Of a stretch of DNA of 64,000 nt, positions 43,442 through 52,558 are shown piece after piece. Location: the NCBI RefSeq assembly GCF_009725165.1, contig NZ_WNZW01000011.1, positions 94,348-158,347 of the forward strand, written 5' to 3'. Within the stretch, counting starts at the first letter, position 1. Each line of letters begins with the position of its first letter. The position numbers and the translations under genes were made by a program. The stretch comes from Paenibacillus woosongensis. Its GTDB lineage: Bacteria > Bacillota > Bacilli > Paenibacillales > Paenibacillaceae. Under the pieces are notes generated by a model. It made no database searches, had not been told where the DNA came from, and saw nothing but the letters and a program-made list of their open reading frames with translations.

Positions 43442-44161
43442 TTGGTTAGTTACCAGAATATTAAATTGGAAATTGAAAAAATGATCGACAGCAAACTGTG
43501 GAAAGTCGGGCAAAGGCTTCCGTCGGAGTATGAGCTGGCGAAGTATTTCAATGTAAGCCGGGAAACGCTTCGGGCGGCCATCAAGCTGCTGGAGCAAGAA
43601 GGGAAATTGCTTGTGAAGCACGGCGTGGGCACGTTTGTCATTAAACCGCTGCCGGTGATACCGAGCCGCTTGGAGTTCCTTCAAAGCATCGGAATGATGA
43701 TTAAGCTGTCCGGCTTAACGGAGGAGAACAACAAGGAAATGATCGGGGAGGTGTCCTGCACCGAGGAATGGGCCAAGGCGCTGAACATTCAGGCCGGCGA
43801 TCAAGTTGTGAAGCTGGAACGCATTCGTTATGCAGACGGAGAGGCCGTCACCTATTCCATCAACATCATGCCAAAAAAACTGGTAGGCGATGCCTTCGAA
43901 CGTGTGGATTTTAACGGCTCGTTATTCCGTTTTCTTGAGGATGAATGCAGCATGGTGATCGCAAGAGCGGATACGGAATTGCTAGTTCCGTACAAAAAGG
44001 ACAATCATGTGCAGCGACTGCAGGTCGATAAGGAGGAAGAAACGCCCGTTATTTTGCTGAAACAACTCCATTATGACGAGCAAAACAGAGAGGTACTGTA
44101 CTCTTTCGATTATTTAAGGAACGATGTCTTTCATTTCTGGATCCGCAGGGAACGAAAATAA
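43442..44161 (+). CDS. GntR-family regulator with UTRA domain (HutC subfamily)
   Basis: A protein of about 239 residues with a winged helix-turn-helix (about residues 3-70: LPSEYELAKYFNVSRETLR, EQEGKLLVKHGVGTFV) and a UTRA ligand-binding domain (about 85-235). I prefer TTG at 43442, with GGAGG 7 nt upstream. An ATG at 43412 overlaps the previous stop codon and would add ten residues but has no usable ribosome site. UTRA regulators often bind phosphorylated sugars. The operator-like GTMTAGAC pair upstream of the operon is a likely target. Confidence 0.9.
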   Translation: MVSYQNIKLEIEKMIDSKLWKVGQRLPSEYELAKYFNVSRETLRAAIKLLEQEGKLLVKHGVGTFVIKPLPVIPSRLEFLQSIGMMIKLSGLTEENNKEMIGEVSCTEEWAKALNIQAGDQVVKLERIRYADGEAVTYSINIMPKKLVGDAFERVDFNGSLFRFLEDECSMVIARADTELLVPYKKDNHVQRLQVDKEEETPVILLKQLHYDEQNREVLYSFDYLRNDVFHFWIRRERK

Positions 44162-44198
44162 TTCCGATTAAACGCCTTTCAAAAAAGGAGTGGTACAT

Positions 44199-46178
44199 GT
44201 GATAAAACCGTATTCATCGACCATTAGACGGTTGACGGCCGCATTTAGCTGTATCATGTTGTTTTGCGTGATGACAACCGGCGTGAAAGCCAGCCCCGGA
44301 TCGATCGATGCCAATCCGTATAAAGCCTTTCATGATACGTATGATGAGAGCGATCCGGATCAAAAATTCCTTGATGCGCTTGCATTGAAATTTTATAACG
44401 TTGAGCTGGATATTATGGTCGATACGGATCATAGCACGTATTCCGGAGCTCAGTATCCGGACTATCTGCAAGGACAAGTCAAGCTGTATGTCAAGCATGA
44501 TGCCGCATCCTGGCCGAATACAAGGCATTTATATCAATATTTTGAAGACGTAGCTGAGCAGGTGGCGAGAAACAGAGGAAGTGTGCATGGCGACGGGAAG
44601 AGCATCATCATCAATCTAGATATGAAAACAGCTAATAGACCGGATTATTCTGAGGTATCCAGCTCTTTGCAAGCGATCTTTGAGCATTATGGCGATATGC
44701 TAAGCTACAGCCTGCTGGAGGATCATCAGAGCTTTAACGAAGGCGTAATTACAGTCTGTTTGTCCGGCGCGGAAGAGCTGAAAAATACGTATTATGATCA
44801 CATCGCTTCTTCTACCAAGAAATTGTATGCTTTCAGGGATAAGGTATACAGCGTCACGGACAGCAGGTTCAGCAATGTAGCCGATTATTTTCCAAAGGAA
44901 GCGGATAACTATCATCGCTTTTATGCGGTGCATTGGAAGCATATCGAAAGCGGCTTTGACTTGCTGATGCCTGGAAACTGGTCGCACGAGGAAGAGAAAC
45001 GGCTGGAAGAGATGATGGCTTTGGCTTCGCAAAAAGGGTACACGTTGCGGTTTTACAGTCTAAACGGCAATGAGGGAGCCTGGCATTATAAGTTTCCGAA
45101 CGGGGACGGGGAAGCCGCGCAAAGATGGACTCAATTCGCATACGCCAACGATAAGCTCGGGACTCGACATTTTGTATCTACGGATTCTTATTTAGCGATG
45201 ACCCGGCTTTATGATCATTTCCTCGTGCCGCTTCGCGATTACAATCATAGGGTCGAGAAGACTGGCGGAACGCAGAACGGACAGGATGCTTCCGTATCCA
45301 TTACTGATGATGGACGAGTGATCGAGATTCATAAAGCAGAAGGAGTTTTTAACCATAATTTATGGTATTCGGTCGGTTCGATACAGCCTGATGGATACAT
45401 ACGATGGACAACGAATGAACGAATCAATCCGGGCGGCAGCAATAAAAACGGTATACAGCCGCATAGCGACGTAACCAAAATTAACAATCAATACGTTGTG
45501 CTTCAAGTCAATCAGACAGATGGCTCCGGTTCGGGTCTATGGGCAAACATCGGAAGGTTGGAACCCAACAATACGGTCACATGGATGACCAACGAGAAAA
45601 TTGCTATCGGCGGTCAACATACGGAGGGCGAATGGCCGCATATCGCGCTGGATGGAAATAAAGTTGTTCTAAGCTATTCGAAAGGGGGCAAGCTGTTCTA
45701 TCATACCGGGCTACTTCATCCAGCCGAGTACCGGATCGAATGGATGACGCAAGGAACGATAAATGATCAGAACGGGGAGCGCCCGGATGTAGACCTTCGC
45801 AATGGGAACATTATTGTCGTATATACTAGCGGCGGCAAGCTCCGCTATACTACGGGAAATTGGGCTGGCAGCGGGCAAGTGACGTGGAGTGTCAGCGGCA
45901 GCATGCAGGATCAAAGCGGCAGAACGCCAACAGTGGTGTTCCTTGGGGACGATAAGTTAATCGAATTGCATACGAGTGAAAACACGGGTTTGATTTGGTA
46001 TAACATCGGTGAACTGCAATGGCCGAATATCCATTGGATTCATAACAATATCTGGGATTCCGGCACATCGTCCAATCCAAGTGTGGATTACAGTGCAGAT
46101 AGCAACGTTCTCATCGATATACACAAAGCAGCCGCCAACGATGCATTATGGTACAACACCGGCAGGATCAACGATTAA
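44199..46178 (+). CDS. Secreted PLC-like phosphodiesterase domain protein with C-terminal repeat domain
   Basis: A protein of about 659 residues. A signal peptide (about residues 1-32) is followed by a region of about 300 residues resembling the PLC-like phosphodiesterase fold: NPYKAFHDTYDES, ALALKFYNVELDIMVDTD, VKLYVKHDAASWPNTRHLYQ and HFVSTDSYLAM near its end. After about residue 350 come five or six repeats of about 50 residues with the pattern IxxHKxxxxxxLWYxxG...W, suggesting a propeller-like binding domain. GTG at 44199 has AAGGAG 8 nt upstream. It is last in the operon. A role in cleaving glycerophospho- or phosphoinositide-type substrates outside the cell is inference, and catalytic residues were not verified. 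Confidence 0.62.
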   Translation: MIKPYSSTIRRLTAAFSCIMLFCVMTTGVKASPGSIDANPYKAFHDTYDESDPDQKFLDALALKFYNVELDIMVDTDHSTYSGAQYPDYLQGQVKLYVKHDAASWPNTRHLYQYFEDVAEQVARNRGSVHGDGKSIIINLDMKTANRPDYSEVSSSLQAIFEHYGDMLSYSLLEDHQSFNEGVITVCLSGAEELKNTYYDHIASSTKKLYAFRDKVYSVTDSRFSNVADYFPKEADNYHRFYAVHWKHIESGFDLLMPGNWSHEEEKRLEEMMALASQKGYTLRFYSLNGNEGAWHYKFPNGDGEAAQRWTQFAYANDKLGTRHFVSTDSYLAMTRLYDHFLVPLRDYNHRVEKTGGTQNGQDASVSITDDGRVIEIHKAEGVFNHNLWYSVGSIQPDGYIRWTTNERINPGGSNKNGIQPHSDVTKINNQYVVLQVNQTDGSGSGLWANIGRLEPNNTVTWMTNEKIAIGGQHTEGEWPHIALDGNKVVLSYSKGGKLFYHTGLLHPAEYRIEWMTQGTINDQNGERPDVDLRNGNIIVVYTSGGKLRYTTGNWAGSGQVTWSVSGSMQDQSGRTPTVVFLGDDKLIELHTSENTGLIWYNIGELQWPNIHWIHNNIWDSGTSSNPSVDYSADSNVLIDIHKAAANDALWYNTGRIND

Positions 46179-46207
46179 ATTTAATTTACAGGTACCCATG
46201 AATTTGG

Positions 46208-46250
46208 ACAGGTCAAGCCAAGAAGCGCTTGACCTGTTCTATTGTTTCGG
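46208..46250 (+). terminator. Terminator after the PLC-like gene
   Basis: ACAGGTCAAGC pairs with GCTTGACCTGT (11-bp perfect stem, 8-nt loop), followed by TCTATTGTTT. Confidence 0.8.
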
Positions 46251-46305
46251 TCCATATTATAGACATTAACCGATCGCCTGAAAAATGAAAGAAAGGAAAA
46301 TGCTG

Positions 46306-47070
46306 ATGGACGTGACCGCTTTTTTTCGGGTAGAGGATGCCCCCGATTTCGGGTTGTATTCCATTTCCCATCTCGCAGCAATAGGATTGTTGCTATTGCT
46401 GGTAGCAGCGCTCTTTGCAGGGAGAAGGCATATTGGTTCCAGTGTGTTGGCTAGGAAGGCCATTCGCTATGGCTTGCTTGGCATACTGCTGCTATCTGAG
46501 ATTGCCCTGAACTTATGGTATGTGCTTGAGAGACAGTGGGATATTAAGGATACCCTTCCGCTGGAGCTGTGCAGTGTGTCCCTGCTGCTGTCGATGGTAA
46601 TGCTGCTGACGGGAAATCGGCTGCTGTACCAGATCCTGTTTTTCGCCGGAATCGGCGGGGCGCTGCAGGCATGGCTGACGCCGAGCTTGGACTTTGGGTA
46701 TCCGCATTTTCGTTTTTTTCAATTTTTTATCGCGCACGGGGCAATCATTCTCGCTTCGCTATACATGACCTGGATCGAACGCTATCGGCCGACATGGAGA
46801 TCCATTGCCTGGGCGATGCTGTTCCTGAATGTACTCGCTTTGGCCGTCGGTGCGCTAAACTATGCGATTGGTGCTAACTATATGTTCTTACGAAACAAGC
46901 CGGGCACGCCATCCATACTGGATCTGTTCGGGCCATATCCTTATTATTTGCTAGCCGAAGAGTTGATCGCGCTTACGATGTTTATAATGATGTATGGACT
47001 GTTCTTCTGGCTCCCTGACCTGAGAAGAAAAGCAGGAAGACAGCCAGCGAGCAGAGAGCTTACAAGATAG
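46306..47070 (+). CDS. TIGR02206/YwaF-family integral membrane protein
   Basis: A 254-residue protein with about seven membrane segments. TLPLELCSVSLLLSMV, the H-containing LFAGRRHIG loop and FIAHGAIILASLYMTW match my recollection of the TIGR02206 (YwaF-like) family of unknown function. The ATG at 46306 is preferred because AAAGGA lies 8 nt upstream. A longer start at 46285 is possible. It stands alone between terminators and the mug gene. Confidence 0.75.
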   Translation: MDVTAFFRVEDAPDFGLYSISHLAAIGLLLLLVAALFAGRRHIGSSVLARKAIRYGLLGILLLSEIALNLWYVLERQWDIKDTLPLELCSVSLLLSMVMLLTGNRLLYQILFFAGIGGALQAWLTPSLDFGYPHFRFFQFFIAHGAIILASLYMTWIERYRPTWRSIAWAMLFLNVLALAVGALNYAIGANYMFLRNKPGTPSILDLFGPYPYYLLAEELIALTMFIMMYGLFFWLPDLRRKAGRQPASRELTR

Positions 47071-47134
47071 AGAACAGGTAGCAGTTCACATTAGTCAGTG
47101 TTAGCATGTTCACATCGAAGGAGGAAGCTATGTC

Positions 47135-47683
47135 ATGCGGGAAGCAAATGAATCCACAGAGATCCAGGAGATTGCGGATCATTTGGATTTCGGGCTGAGC
47201 ATCGTGTTCATCGGCTTTAATCCCAGCATCCGTTCCGGTCAGGTTGGCCACCATTACGCCAATCCGCGCAACAATTTCTGGCGTATTCTGCATAGCTCCG
47301 GTCTGACGCCAAGGCTGTATCAGGCCTCCGAAGACGGGGAACTGCTGAAGCTTGGGTACGGCTTCACGAATATCGTGGCCCGGCCGACGAAGGGGGCGGA
47401 GGATATTACCCGGGAAGAGTATGCGGAGGGCCGGACGATATTACGTGCGAAGCTGGAGAAATACCGTCCAGGCGTGGCGTGCTTTGTCGGCAAAGGCGTA
47501 TATACGGAGTACAGCCGCAAGTCCCATGTGGAATGGGGATTTCAAGAGAATCCTGTCGTGGAAGGAATTCATGAATTCGTAGCCCCTTCCTCCAGCGGCC
47601 TGGTACGAATGCCGATGTCTGAAATCGTAGATATATATAAGAAGCTGAACGCGTTTGTTACCGGTATTTCAACCCCCGAATAA
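47135..47683 (+). CDS. mug: Mug/TDG-type mismatch-specific DNA glycosylase
   Basis: A 182-residue base excision repair enzyme that removes uracil or thymine mispaired with guanine. The catalytic motif IGFNPSIRSG (Asn29 in the position of the GINPG motif), the helix NNFWRIL, DNA-binding TNIVARPTKGAEDIT and the intercalating loop VAPSSSGLVRM are all visible. AAGGAGG lies 10 nt before the ATG. It is transcribed alone. Confidence 0.93.
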   Translation: MREANESTEIQEIADHLDFGLSIVFIGFNPSIRSGQVGHHYANPRNNFWRILHSSGLTPRLYQASEDGELLKLGYGFTNIVARPTKGAEDITREEYAEGRTILRAKLEKYRPGVACFVGKGVYTEYSRKSHVEWGFQENPVVEGIHEFVAPSSSGLVRMPMSEIVDIYKKLNAFVTGISTPE

Positions 47684-47752
47684 CAACAAAACTTCTGCTA
47701 TGGAAGTTTATGACAGACTATCATTTCCCTCGACTCTTTCATGGTGATATGT

Positions 47753-47758
47753 TATGAT
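47753..47758 (+). promoter_or_regulatory. Possible -10 of the amino-acid importer promoter
   Basis: TATGAT, with TCGACT 17 bp upstream as a poor -35, lies about 68 bp before the binding-protein gene. Confidence 0.35.
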
Positions 47759-47825
47759 ATAACCTTGATAACGTATTAACGAACTAAAGTATTTAGGTTG
47801 TACGGACTAGACGGGGAGGGTCAAC

Positions 47826-48617
47826 ATGAAGAGAAATAGATGGGTTGTACTAGGGGTAATTTTATCGATATTGATGGTTGCATTAGCAGGGTGTGCCGGC
47901 ACTAACAGCAGTAGCGGCGGAGCCAAGGGTGACAAGCTGGTTATTGGAGTAGACGATAAATTCGCACCGATGGGATTCCGGGACGAGAAAAACGAATTGG
48001 TCGGCTTTGACATTGATTTCGCCAAGGCCGTTGGCGAGGAAATGGGCGTGGAAGTCACCTTCCAGCCCATTGACTGGAAAGCGAAGGAATCCGAGCTGAA
48101 CAGCGGACGGATCGATCTGATCTGGAACGGCTACACGATCACCGAGGAGCGCAAAGGCAAAGTCCTGTTCACGAAGCCTTATTTGGAGAACAGCCAGATC
48201 ATTATTACGCTAGCTGATTCTGATATCCATTCCATCAAGGATTTGGCTGGAAAAAATGTAGGTCTGCAATCTTTGTCCTCGGCAGCGGACGCGCTGAATG
48301 CCAATCCGATCCACTCCGAATTGAAGAGTGTTACCGAGTTCGCGGATAACGTGCTGGCTCTTACAGATTTGAAGACGAAGCGCCTTGATGCGGTAATCAT
48401 TGATGAAGTTGTGGCCAGATACTACATGTCCAAGGATGAGGGAACTTTTAGACTGGTTGAGGAGACCCTTGCTCCAGAACAATATGGCATTGGCGTCAAG
48501 AAGGGCAACGAAGCTCTGCTGGAGAAGCTGCAGCAAGCGATCGACACGCTGAACTCCAACGGCAAAACCGCTGAAATTTCGACGAAATGGTTTGGCGAAG
48601 ACAAGATTTTGAAATAA
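47826..48617 (+). CDS. Polar amino acid ABC substrate-binding lipoprotein
   Basis: A 263-residue family 3 solute-binding protein with lipobox ALAGC (Cys about residue 23), then the fold start LVIGVDDKFAPMGFRDEKNE and the arginine-bearing DLIWNGYTITEERKGKVLFT. It feeds the permease and ATPase genes downstream. The cystine, glutamine or arginine group cannot be separated by eye. GGGGAGGG lies just upstream of the ATG. Confidence 0.93.
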   Translation: MKRNRWVVLGVILSILMVALAGCAGTNSSSGGAKGDKLVIGVDDKFAPMGFRDEKNELVGFDIDFAKAVGEEMGVEVTFQPIDWKAKESELNSGRIDLIWNGYTITEERKGKVLFTKPYLENSQIIITLADSDIHSIKDLAGKNVGLQSLSSAADALNANPIHSELKSVTEFADNVLALTDLKTKRLDAVIIDEVVARYYMSKDEGTFRLVEETLAPEQYGIGVKKGNEALLEKLQQAIDTLNSNGKTAEISTKWFGEDKILK

Positions 48618-48646
48618 CATTGGATTGAGAAAAGTCATCATACGAT

Positions 48647-48680
48647 AACCGGATCGCTAGTTATCCGGTTTTTGTTTTTG
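48647..48680 (+). terminator. Attenuator hairpin between binding-protein and permease genes
   Basis: AACCGGAT pairs with ATCCGGTT (8-nt loop), followed by TTTTGTTTTTG. It probably lets the binding protein be made in excess over the membrane components. Confidence 0.75.
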
Positions 48681-48694
48681 GGGAGACGAATGAT

Positions 48695-49354
48695 ATGAGT
48701 ATAAGTTACTTATGGGACATCACGATACCGATGCTGCAGGGGGCCAAAACGACGATTTTGCTGTTTTTACTGGTTATCCTGCTCTCGATTCCGCTGGGCT
48801 TCCTTGTTACGTTAATGATGAACAGCCGTGTGAAGCCGGTTAGCTGGCTGGCTCACGGTTATGTTTACATCATGCGCGGAACGCCGCTCTTGCTGCAGCT
48901 GCTGTTCTTCTGCTTCGGTCTGCCGATGCTCCCGTTCATTGGCGAATATCTCGTGCTGGATCGTTTTGCGGCGGCTGGGCTTGCTTTTATTCTCAACTAT
49001 GCTGCTTACTTCGCGGAGATTTTCCGCGGAGGCTTACTGGCCGTGGATAAAGGGCAATACGAAGCAGCACAGGTGCTGGGCTTGAGCCGTTGGCAGACAT
49101 TAACGCGGATTATTATGCCGCAAATGTTCCGGGTGGCGCTGCCTGCGGTATCGAATGAATCGATTACGCTCGTCAAGGATACAGCCTTGCTCTATGCGGT
49201 ATCCGTTCCCGAATTGCTTCACTTCGCCTATACGGCGGTCAACCGCGATTTCACCATCGTTCCGTTCGTCGTTGCCGGGGTTGTCTACCTGCTTATGATA
49301 TTAGGTCTTACCGTACTGTTCAAGACGCTTGAGCGAAAGTTCAAATTCGAGTAA
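48695..49354 (+). CDS. Polar amino acid ABC permease
   Basis: A 219-residue His/Glu/Gln/Arg/opine-family permease with five membrane segments. Features are the family opening PMLQGAKTTILLFLLVILLS, the RGTPLLLQLLFF motif and the coupling sequence EAAQVLGLSRWQTLTRIIMP. GGGGAG lies upstream of the ATG. Confidence 0.94.
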   Translation: MSISYLWDITIPMLQGAKTTILLFLLVILLSIPLGFLVTLMMNSRVKPVSWLAHGYVYIMRGTPLLLQLLFFCFGLPMLPFIGEYLVLDRFAAAGLAFILNYAAYFAEIFRGGLLAVDKGQYEAAQVLGLSRWQTLTRIIMPQMFRVALPAVSNESITLVKDTALLYAVSVPELLHFAYTAVNRDFTIVPFVVAGVVYLLMILGLTVLFKTLERKFKFE

Positions 49355-49369
49355 AAGGACTGTCTAGCT

Positions 49370-50116
49370 ATGGCAATCATTGAAGTTAACAATTTGAAAA
49401 AGGTATTCGGCCAGCTTGAGGTGCTAAAAAACATCTCCTTCAGCGTAAATCCGAGCGAAGTCGTAGCTGTTATCGGTCCTTCCGGCTCGGGAAAATCGAC
49501 GATGCTGCGCAGCCTGGTTCATTTGGAAGAGGCGAACGGCGGCAGCATCCGGATCGGTGATCAATATCTCGTTCGCGACGGGGCCTATTCCAATGCCCAG
49601 CAGATTAAGGCGATGACCTCACGCATGGGTATGGTGTTTCAGCACTTCAACCTGTTTCCGCACCTGACGGTAAAGGGGAATTTGGAGTTGTCTCCGAAGC
49701 TGGTTAAAGGAGTATCTGCTGCCGAGGTATCCCGGATGAGCCGGGAGCTGCTCGACAAGGTCGGCCTGGCTGACAAGGCGGACGTCTACCCGTCTAGTCT
49801 CTCCGGGGGCCAGAAGCAGCGGGTAGCCATCGCCCGGGCTCTGATGATGAACCCGGAGATCCTGCTGTTCGATGAGCCGACCTCTGCCCTCGATCCCGAG
49901 CTGACGGGGGAAGTGCTGCAGGTCATGAAGCGCTTGGCCGGGGAGCAGATCACGATGATCGTCGTGACGCATGAAATGGGCTTTGCCCGGGAGGTCGCCG
50001 ACCGTGTCCTGTTCATGGCGGATGGCGAAATCATCGAGTCCGGCACGCCGGAGCAAATTTTCGGAAATCCGCGGCATGAGCGGACGCAGGTGTTCCTGAA
50101 CCGGGTACTAGCTTGA
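49370..50116 (+). CDS. Polar amino acid ABC ATPase
   Basis: A 248-residue GlnQ-type ATPase with Walker [10 protein letters not shown] (about residues 34-42), Q-loop [14 protein letters not shown], signature [15 protein letters not shown], Walker [15 protein letters not shown] and H-loop [11 protein letters not shown]. It ends the operon before a strong terminator. Confidence 0.96.
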   Translation: MAIIEVNNLKKVFGQLEVLKNISFSVNPSEVVAVIGPSGSGKSTMLRSLVHLEEANGGSIRIGDQYLVRDGAYSNAQQIKAMTSRMGMVFQHFNLFPHLTVKGNLELSPKLVKGVSAAEVSRMSRELLDKVGLADKADVYPSSLSGGQKQRVAIARALMMNPEILLFDEPTSALDPELTGEVLQVMKRLAGEQITMIVVTHEMGFAREVADRVLFMADGEIIESGTPEQIFGNPRHERTQVFLNRVLA

Positions 50117-50148
50117 TTAAATCGGTGAATGCCTTCGGATAATTGTAT

Positions 50149-50202
50149 AGAGGGCTGTTCCTAAGTCATGGTTGCATGACTTAGGAACAGCCCTCTTTGT
50201 GT
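50149..50202 (+). terminator. Perfect 22-bp terminator stem
   Basis: AGAGGGCTGTTCCTAAGTCA(TG) pairs perfectly with its complement across a 4-nt loop, followed by TTGTGT. It ends the amino acid importer operon. Confidence 0.9.
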
Positions 50203-50304
50203 ACACGCATAGCAAAGACAAATCCTATAATTAATTTGACTTATTCCAGCAAAGCTGCTGGTAAAGCAGGCATTCTATATTTATATCTACACTAAGATGC
50301 AAAA

Positions 50305-50440
50305 AATTAAGAAGCATACACTAGCTGCATACACAAAGGTGTATTTACTAGCTGCGAACACTAGCTGCATACACTAAGAGCGCACACTAAGAGCATAACT
50401 AAGGTGTATTTACTTAAATGCATACACTAAATGGAGTTCA
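50305..50440 (+). repeat. Degenerate CACTAGCTGCATACAC / AAGGTGTATTTACT repeats
   Basis: CACTAGCTGCATACAC appears near 50317 and 50353 with related CACTAAGAGC copies, interleaved with AAGGTGTATTTACT near 50336 and 50402. It looks like decayed tandem repeats in AT-rich DNA. Confidence 0.65.
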
Positions 50441-50479
50441 TGTATTTAATTATGCTTTTAAACGAATATTTCAACAAAT

Positions 50480-50605
50480 AGATGGATTTTAGGCACTAAA
50501 ATTAAGAATCTGGGCCATGATTGAGAGTTTCCTTCTACTAATGACATGAAATCCATCTAAATCTACGTTCTCTTCTTTATCGCAGAAAATAACTACTATA
50601 AATCC
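50480..50605 (-). repeat. Dispersed ~130-bp palindrome-ended repeat, copy 2
   Basis: Inverted copy of the element at 25478-25607, matching at both ends (AGATGGATTT and CATGAAATCCATCT) and through an internal stretch (TAGTAGTTA, TTTCTGCGATAA). Confidence 0.8.
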
Positions 50606-50715
50606 TTCTATATCAACTGTTCCTGCGACCACCGTAGCTCTCAGATGTTTGGATGACAAAGGTTCATACAAGAGGCGTGAATCCGCTCATAAGGCGATCA
50701 CAAACTCATGCGTCC

Positions 50716-50787
50716 GAAGTAGCCTCCTAGCCCCGAAGAGCCTTCTAGCAGGAAGCAGCCTTCTAGCCCAAAGCAGCCTCCTATTAG
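50716..50787 (+). repeat. 18-bp tandem repeat, four copies
   Basis: Units like GAAGCAGCCTTCTAGCCC start near 50716, 50735, 50752 and 50770 with small changes. Confidence 0.75.
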
Positions 50788-50920
50788 AAAGTTTCCCGTT
50801 TCTTCGGAATTATGATTTCTTCTTTGCTGTATGGATCGCTTTATAGTATTTCCCCCGAGTTTTCATCACAATTCCCTCAAATTGATGCAGGAAAATATTA
50901 TTGCACGTACTGGCTCGCTT

Positions 50921-52552
50921 TTAGATCTCCAGCTTGCTTCGATAATCCTTCGGAGTCAAGCCTTCCTGCTTCTTGAACACTTTGCTGAAATACTTGACAT
51001 CGCGAAAGCCGACCATCTCGGCAACCTGCGCGATTTTCAAATGGGGATTATGCATGAGCTGCTTCGCTTTACCGATCCGGTAAGTGGCCAGATAGTCGGA
51101 GAAATTAATGCCGAATTCCTGCTTGAATTTGCGTGAAATGTACTCCCGGCTGACGAAAAAAGCACTGGCGATGTCCAGCAGGGACAAGTCGTCCATGTAG
51201 CGCTGCTCGACATATTTAACGATATCGTCGATCGTCCGCTTGTCCTTGGCTTGCCGTTCGTTAATCACCCGGGCCAGCTCGGTCATTAAGCTATAAGACC
51301 AGTCCCGCCAGGCAAACAGCGTAAAAGCATAACTGCCCGGGAATGGAGGCTGATTCTGCCGGTCGCTTTGCTCCAGCGCAGTGAGGGCATTCCCGGCGGA
51401 ATCGCCCAATGTCTCCCGCAGAAGCTGGGCCCGAAACTGCATGGCCGCGGATGTCCAGTGCTGAAGCTGCTCCGGCGTAACGGTCCCGATCCGGCCAAAC
51501 TCACCGGTCCATTTCTGGGCGGCGGCGGAAATTTGCCCGTCGTTTCCGCTAAGGACAGCCATCTTCCATTCCTCTCTAACCGAGCTGAAGGTGAACTGGC
51601 CGTGCCTTTCCGCCGGGTCCTCGCTTCCTGCTCCCAGCGAATGCACATAGACATTGCTCAGCAGCAGATTCCTCCTGGCCAGCGCCGATTTAGCTTCGGC
51701 ATATTGCGCCGGAAGGCTATGCGGAAGCCGGCCGGCCGGGCCGATCCCAAAATGCATTTTCCGCTGCAAAGTATGGACGAATCCTTCGTTGATACGGGAA
51801 ATCAGCTTCTGGATGTCGCAGGCCGGCTCCCAGGTCAGAATAATGATTTCCCAAGGAGCCCCCCAATATTTAAAGGCGATACCGGTGCGCTCCTTGGCCA
51901 GGAACTCATTGCAAATATTAATGATGGCAAAATGCATCAATTCGCTGTCATTGCCGAACCGCTGGATGAGCAGCGCGTCGCTGGCATCCAGCTGCAGCAG
52001 CGTTAGCTGCACGGTATCGGCCTCCATCGGAACGGCGCCCTCATTGCGGAGACGGCGAATGGAAGCCTCAGCGGCATTTTGGTCATCAATGAGTGAGGAG
52101 AGCAGTTTCTCCCCGTAAACCGGTTTGAATTCATTTAACTGGATATTTTGCCGCTGCATATCGATTCGTTCCCGTTCCTCTTCGCGCCATTCCGTCACCG
52201 CCTTATGAACCGCGGCATTGATGGCTTCCGCGTCAATCGGTTTAAGGATATAGTCGATTCCGCCGTGGCGGACGGTGTTGCGGACGAAATCGAAATCATT
52301 ATGCCCGCTGACGACGATGAATTTAATGCTGCCGGCAAATTCGCTGATCCATTCCATCAGCTCCATGCCGTGACCGGAGGCCATCATCATGTCCATGATG
52401 ACGAGTCCGGGCTTAGACTCGCGGATGAGTTCCATCGCTTCGCTGCCGCTTCCCGCTTCCATAATTTCATCGATGCCGTGGGCATCCCAATCCACGAGAA
52501 GACGGACAGCTTTACGGACTCTGGCTTCATCGTCTACAATAAGTGCTCTCAT
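50921..52552 (-). CDS. YesN-type response regulator with AraC DNA-binding domain (second system)
   Basis: A 543-residue regulator with a receiver domain (VDDEARVRKAV, phospho-acceptor Asp54 in VIMDMMMASG, Lys in YILKPIDAEA) and a C-terminal AraC pair of helix-turn-helices (about 440-538, LLDIASAFFVSREYISRKFK, VAEMVGFRDVKYFSKVFKK). It lies 6 bp after the kinase gene and is probably co-transcribed. The divergent importer operon is the likely target. Confidence 0.94.
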   Translation of the reverse strand: MRALIVDDEARVRKAVRLLVDWDAHGIDEIMEAGSGSEAMELIRESKPGLVIMDMMMASGHGMELMEWISEFAGSIKFIVVSGHNDFDFVRNTVRHGGIDYILKPIDAEAINAAVHKAVTEWREEERERIDMQRQNIQLNEFKPVYGEKLLSSLIDDQNAAEASIRRLRNEGAVPMEADTVQLTLLQLDASDALLIQRFGNDSELMHFAIINICNEFLAKERTGIAFKYWGAPWEIIILTWEPACDIQKLISRINEGFVHTLQRKMHFGIGPAGRLPHSLPAQYAEAKSALARRNLLLSNVYVHSLGAGSEDPAERHGQFTFSSVREEWKMAVLSGNDGQISAAAQKWTGEFGRIGTVTPEQLQHWTSAAMQFRAQLLRETLGDSAGNALTALEQSDRQNQPPFPGSYAFTLFAWRDWSYSLMTELARVINERQAKDKRTIDDIVKYVEQRYMDDLSLLDIASAFFVSREYISRKFKQEFGINFSDYLATYRIGKAKQLMHNPHLKIAQVAEMVGFRDVKYFSKVFKKQEGLTPKDYRSKLEI

Positions 52553-52558
52553 CTCTTA

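Larger units (their letters stand above)
50203..50920. other. Gene-free, repeat-containing gap
   Basis: No supported gene. It contains a degenerate short-repeat array (50305-50440), one copy of the dispersed 130-bp repeat (50480-50605) and an 18-bp tandem repeat (50716-50787). A 65-codon frame over the last repeat has Ser/Leu-rich repeats only because of the tandem DNA. Confidence 0.65.

Noticed and set aside
47689..47709. Small AAACTTC/GAAGTTT hairpin after mug
   Set aside because: Seven base pairs without a T-run. It was too weak to call a terminator.
50649..50846. Open frame with Ser/Leu repeats
   Set aside because: The protein repeats only reflect the 18-bp tandem DNA repeat, and no ribosome site is present.
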